This document shows positions 63,201 to 64,000 of a DNA stretch of 64,000 nt, in pieces (position 1 is the first letter of the stretch; every line of letters begins with the position of its first letter). The notes beneath the pieces are model-generated. The model ran no database searches, was not told the DNA's origin, and saw only the letters and a list, made by a program, of their open reading frames with translations. The translations under genes were made by a program, and so were the position numbers. Source of the stretch: Cyclobacteriaceae bacterium (GTDB lineage: Bacteria > Bacteroidota > Bacteroidia > Cytophagales > Cyclobacteriaceae); contig JANQPQ010000016.1 of the NCBI GenBank assembly GCA_028285445.1, positions 160,329 to 224,328 on the forward strand, in the 5' to 3' direction.

Positions 63201-63932
63201 GATGTCATCTACAAAACCATTGTTATCATCGTCAACCCCGGTTTCGCCATCCATCTCCGCCTGGTTAATCCACATTGCTCCCGCCAAATCCTCATGATCG
63301 GTCTGGATTCCTCCATCAATTATTGCTACGATAACATCTGAACTTCCTTGTTCCTGATCCCAGGCAGAAACCAGGCTAATGTCCGCACCTGGGGTGCCGC
63401 CGGTCTGCCCTGCGTTATGATAATGCCATTGTTGGGAGAACTGCGGATCATTGGGAACTGGAACCTCTTCAAATCCGGGAAGTGTGGCAACTACCTCTTT
63501 CATACCCATATCTGTAGTCTTCTTTAGTACTGCCTCAGACACATCTATTACTTCACATTTTTGATACTCCGAAATACATCCCAATAAACTGAATGCTGGA
63601 GATTCCTTAAAGGTTAGTTCATACCAAAGATGCAGGCCATGGGAGCGGTGTCGGCGCTCGAATTTTCCAGCCGGCCTGAAAACCCGTCGCACAGAGGTGG
63701 CTCCATATTTACGATTTAGGTCATCAAGCTCAGCGATGCCCGTCAGTGCAAAACCCTGATCATCTCTGGCCATTTTCATGGCATCCAATGTCCCAGCCTG
63801 GGATGGATTGAATTTGATGCGTATTACATTATCGTAAGTATGTTGCTTAATTTGTTTGGAGTGGACTGACGAGGCCAGTATCACTAGCAAGGAGCCTAAT
63901 AGGCTCAATCTTGAGAATATCGTTGAAAGCAT
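57252..63932 (-). CDS. Giant S8 subtilisin-like T9SS protease with cadherin-like repeats
   Basis: The 2226-residue protein has a signal peptide (residues 1-25, LLGSLLVILASSVHS) and an S8 catalytic domain (about 165-495) with Asp206 (VAIIDGGIQTDHEDL), His261 (HYHGTHVAGTVG), oxyanion Asn374 (FAAGNSGSS) and Ser435 (LSGTSMACPHVSGVAAL). Then follow a fibronectin type III domain (about 500-610), HYDIN/DUF1573-like beta domains (TLTISNTGDGPLDF; FSPQDVGLVSATMNITSND), a concanavalin-like segment (about 1170-1320), eight tandem cadherin-like repeats (about 1397-2132), and a type A sorting domain (TNNPNPFSNSTN). It is likely an outer-surface protease. The convergent lpd gene ends 4 bases away. Confidence 0.93.
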   Translation of the reverse strand: MLSTIFSRLSLLGSLLVILASSVHSKQIKQHTYDNVIRIKFNPSQAGTLDAMKMARDDQGFALTGIAELDDLNRKYGATSVRRVFRPAGKFERRHRSHGLHLWYELTFKESPAFSLLGCISEYQKCEVIDVSEAVLKKTTDMGMKEVVATLPGFEEVPVPNDPQFSQQWHYHNAGQTGGTPGADISLVSAWDQEQGSSDVIVAIIDGGIQTDHEDLAGAMWINQAEMDGETGVDDDNNGFVDDIYGYGFGDDTGQIFPHYHGTHVAGTVGALTGNGVGVSGVAGGNDTEEGVRLMSLAGFGNSGTGGFDEAFIYAADMGAVISQNSWGYTAPGFVEQSLLDAIDYFIANAGFDENGAQVGPMAGGLVVFAAGNSGSSADYYPGFYEPVLAVASTDHNDQKSGFSNYGQWVDISAPGSNVLSTYINGGYNHLSGTSMACPHVSGVAALVVSKLGGVDFSTDQLRAIIEATADDIDSKNSGFVGLLGSGRLNASNPLMDDDGIPPAAIADLSSLENDAISVTVTWTATGFSGTEGTATVYDLRYSENLIDEGNFDNAIQVVNEPSPKSFGETEIFTISGLTPNTTYYFAIKARDYFGNTSEISNVVSTTTDPAAEITVQPSGLYVDIDPEQSLTETLTISNTGDGPLDFAVIGGALQNQATESLSQEVYSATIVAPPSQKGEPDLRVGPPVFSGKGDDGDGFGYRWIDSNESEGPVFNWIDISESGTQLTMALDDFKHIDLPFSFPFYGEKKESVYISSNGFLTFSSNGATRWINDPIPSNSAPHGVIAPFWDDFNIPQGGAVYYHSFPDKFVVQYHEIPRFVNTGKYTFQVILHSNGRILYQYLDLEGATNSCTVGLENFSGDDGIQVVFNNNYLTNNLAIQFDEGPEFIGTITPSEGTLQVGESIEIQVPFSAEGILPDTYSDELIITSNDPVHPITVIPTIMHVNGVPNIESSDQSIVFGDTFITGVDSIELVILNTGNDLLKVTEIEIEHQVFYVDPEDKSFEVWQGEEHSIYVKFSPQDVGLVSATMNITSNDEDSPNFVISIEGAGILPPVVQVPTEEISINIYPDETLIEQLKIQNTGGSPLSWQMIILETNETESNSISANGAFGSTTTGNPTAQIEIVRQELSPQLFAPLVNNEKSTSTTQSIPFSDGFEPGNLDKWVPSQSSASKDVVTEESAEGARSLRIDNNSTSGHFTGVHTQFESGQQPTTVSFHLRPDVAENASGYFVLSGSGGQNAIFFLAYLGKFYVNDDVGGDWNYIYEEETWYKIDFRDIDWQAKEFDYYVNEELVKEDISFRSPTHVEDFGTIHLYNFHEGSAAYWDNIFLARTVPWMTITPIKGIVPEVNELDVDLNVDATDLEIGLYEGQIVLTSNDPITREITLPVQLNVVENLPPKVVAGISNQELPLEEGEKHFDISGVFEDPRDDILTITSSISNSSVASVEIVGDDLVITPVEKGEVNVTITADDGRGLSASSTFKLFVIEANKAPIAESFDDLSLILGEDLAFDLGTLFHDPDGDPLNFVVTKNGQAANVTIEGLMLSVESVEVGETLASVSANDGKGGEVSILFKVVVESANIAPIVSKQPETMTLEKQGPSYEMNLMEIFSDPDGDDLSFEFSAASTYIEIQLLGSSLTIVPMALGATNVSLTATDSGGKAASTSFNVEVKDGNTPPQAITLDNIVLTVGNSTSLELSDVFSDNDGDALNFSWTSSNSNVSSSLTGTEFILNAIEMGETSFLIEANDNRGGTAETWLKVTSQLPNEPPVLNRQIATQVVYIEGTPFKEDLTEVFDDGDGDPLTFEANTSNSKVEIKINGNEIIVSGKSQGLAVISITANDGRGGTHTISFEVEVKSNTAPVASAHDDLNLRVGDNYLEDVGSLFSDAENDILTYTIDTKGETVKVDIQGDNLSIGALAEGETLVSITANDGNGGTAQLLFKVRVILQNRAPVIKAGFEDITVDLDQQIAPLHLSSYFSDPDFDRLAYSAVANTENVVALEVNDNVLSATALGVGSSAISITANDQHGAQVTSTFNLNVRETNVPPIVVVPIRNQLTQLESDSITINLEIVFSDPNNDKLKFSTQVEDNNIIEAIISESMLILKPRGVGVVQVAVVADDQRGGVSTTTFELAVELVTSIEEDLMEFGLTNNPNPFSNSTNIHFNLPIAQRVEIVIQDVFGKQVKTLLARRLQSGSHIVPFDGIDLMPGIYLYHLLVDDQRIVTRKMIKY
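57530..59750 (-). repeat. Eight tandem cadherin-like protein repeats, about 92 residues each
   Basis: Each unit runs from a (N/T)xxP(P/A) linker through an (F/L)xD(x)(D/N)GDxL turn to a xxITANDGxGG(x)AxxxF ending. The repeats are diverged at DNA level (no exact copies), so they are old duplications. The DxDGD and TANDG motifs are those of calcium-binding cadherin-like or Ig-like domains that stiffen surface proteins. Confidence 0.85.
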
Positions 63933-64000
63933 GGAAAATAATAGGTAAAAAAGATATTAATATAATTAATAAAGTATTATTATGTGCATTTATAATACTA

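Overview
The window looks like a chromosomal segment from a marine or soil member of the Bacteroidota, most likely order Cytophagales. The evidence is three very large secreted proteins ending in type IX secretion (T9SS) type A sorting domains, lipoproteins with short lipoboxes, many families largely confined to Bacteroidota (2TM, DUF4129/DUF4350 cassettes, DUF6438, DUF6503), an Na+-NQR subunit, and promoter-like boxes of the Bacteroidota type TAnnTTTG rather than the sigma70 form. No tRNA, rRNA, IS element, prophage or CRISPR array was seen. Coding density is very high: every intergenic gap is shorter than about 250 bases.

Layout. (1) 1-12210, all on the minus strand: a cell-surface polysaccharide locus of ten genes. 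It has three glycosyltransferase-type genes (one cut by the window edge), a two-domain alcohol-dehydrogenase/Gfo-Idh oxidoreductase fusion, a heparinase II/III-like lyase, two FkbM methyltransferases, a Wzm/Wzt-type ABC exporter and a polytopic membrane protein. (2) 12377-16849: a phosphatase-superfamily protein, an N-acetylglucosamine-kinase-like protein, a small cytochrome b5-like protein, an RDD membrane protein and another glycosyltransferase. (3) 16918-24277: a dipeptidase lipoprotein, then a tightly overlapped six-gene membrane cassette SpoIIM / membrane protein / DUF4129 / DUF4350 / MoxR / DUF58. (4) 24274-29055: small envelope proteins and a T9SS metalloprotease. (5) 29103-34198: a full-length ATP-dependent 5-oxoprolinase followed at 2 nt by a divergent Nramp-fold transporter. 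(6) 34201-41697: mostly housekeeping metabolism on the minus strand (DUF6503 lipoprotein, a ureohydrolase homologue lacking key metal ligands, orphan nqrF, radical SAM enzyme, accD without its zinc cysteines, class I aldolase, rplS), interrupted by one plus-strand lipoprotein gene at 36369-36788. (7) 41921-49177: a LiaF-like membrane protein, LytS-type kinase and LytTR regulator followed by a 1492-residue T9SS protein. (8) 49178-51268: trmD, rimM and an rpsP with a long 27-bp tandem-repeat tail. (9) 51509-57247: sucA-sucB-lpd. (10) 57252-63932: a 2226-residue subtilisin-like T9SS protein with eight cadherin-like repeats.

How the genes work together. Region 1 is read as a unit that builds, tailors and exports one glycan by the ABC-transporter route. 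Region 5 reads as a 5-oxoproline salvage pair. Region 7 reads as a cell-envelope sensing module embedded between trmD and rplS, which are often neighbours in one ribosomal operon. Region 9 encodes all three subunits of the 2-oxoglutarate dehydrogenase complex behind a well-formed Bacteroidota promoter.

The observations I consider most worth following are the repeat-tailed ribosomal protein S16, the AccD that lacks all four zinc cysteines, the ureohydrolase homologue without a complete metal site, and the Nramp homologue without the DPGN and MPH metal motifs beside a 5-oxoprolinase. None could be compared with a database here.
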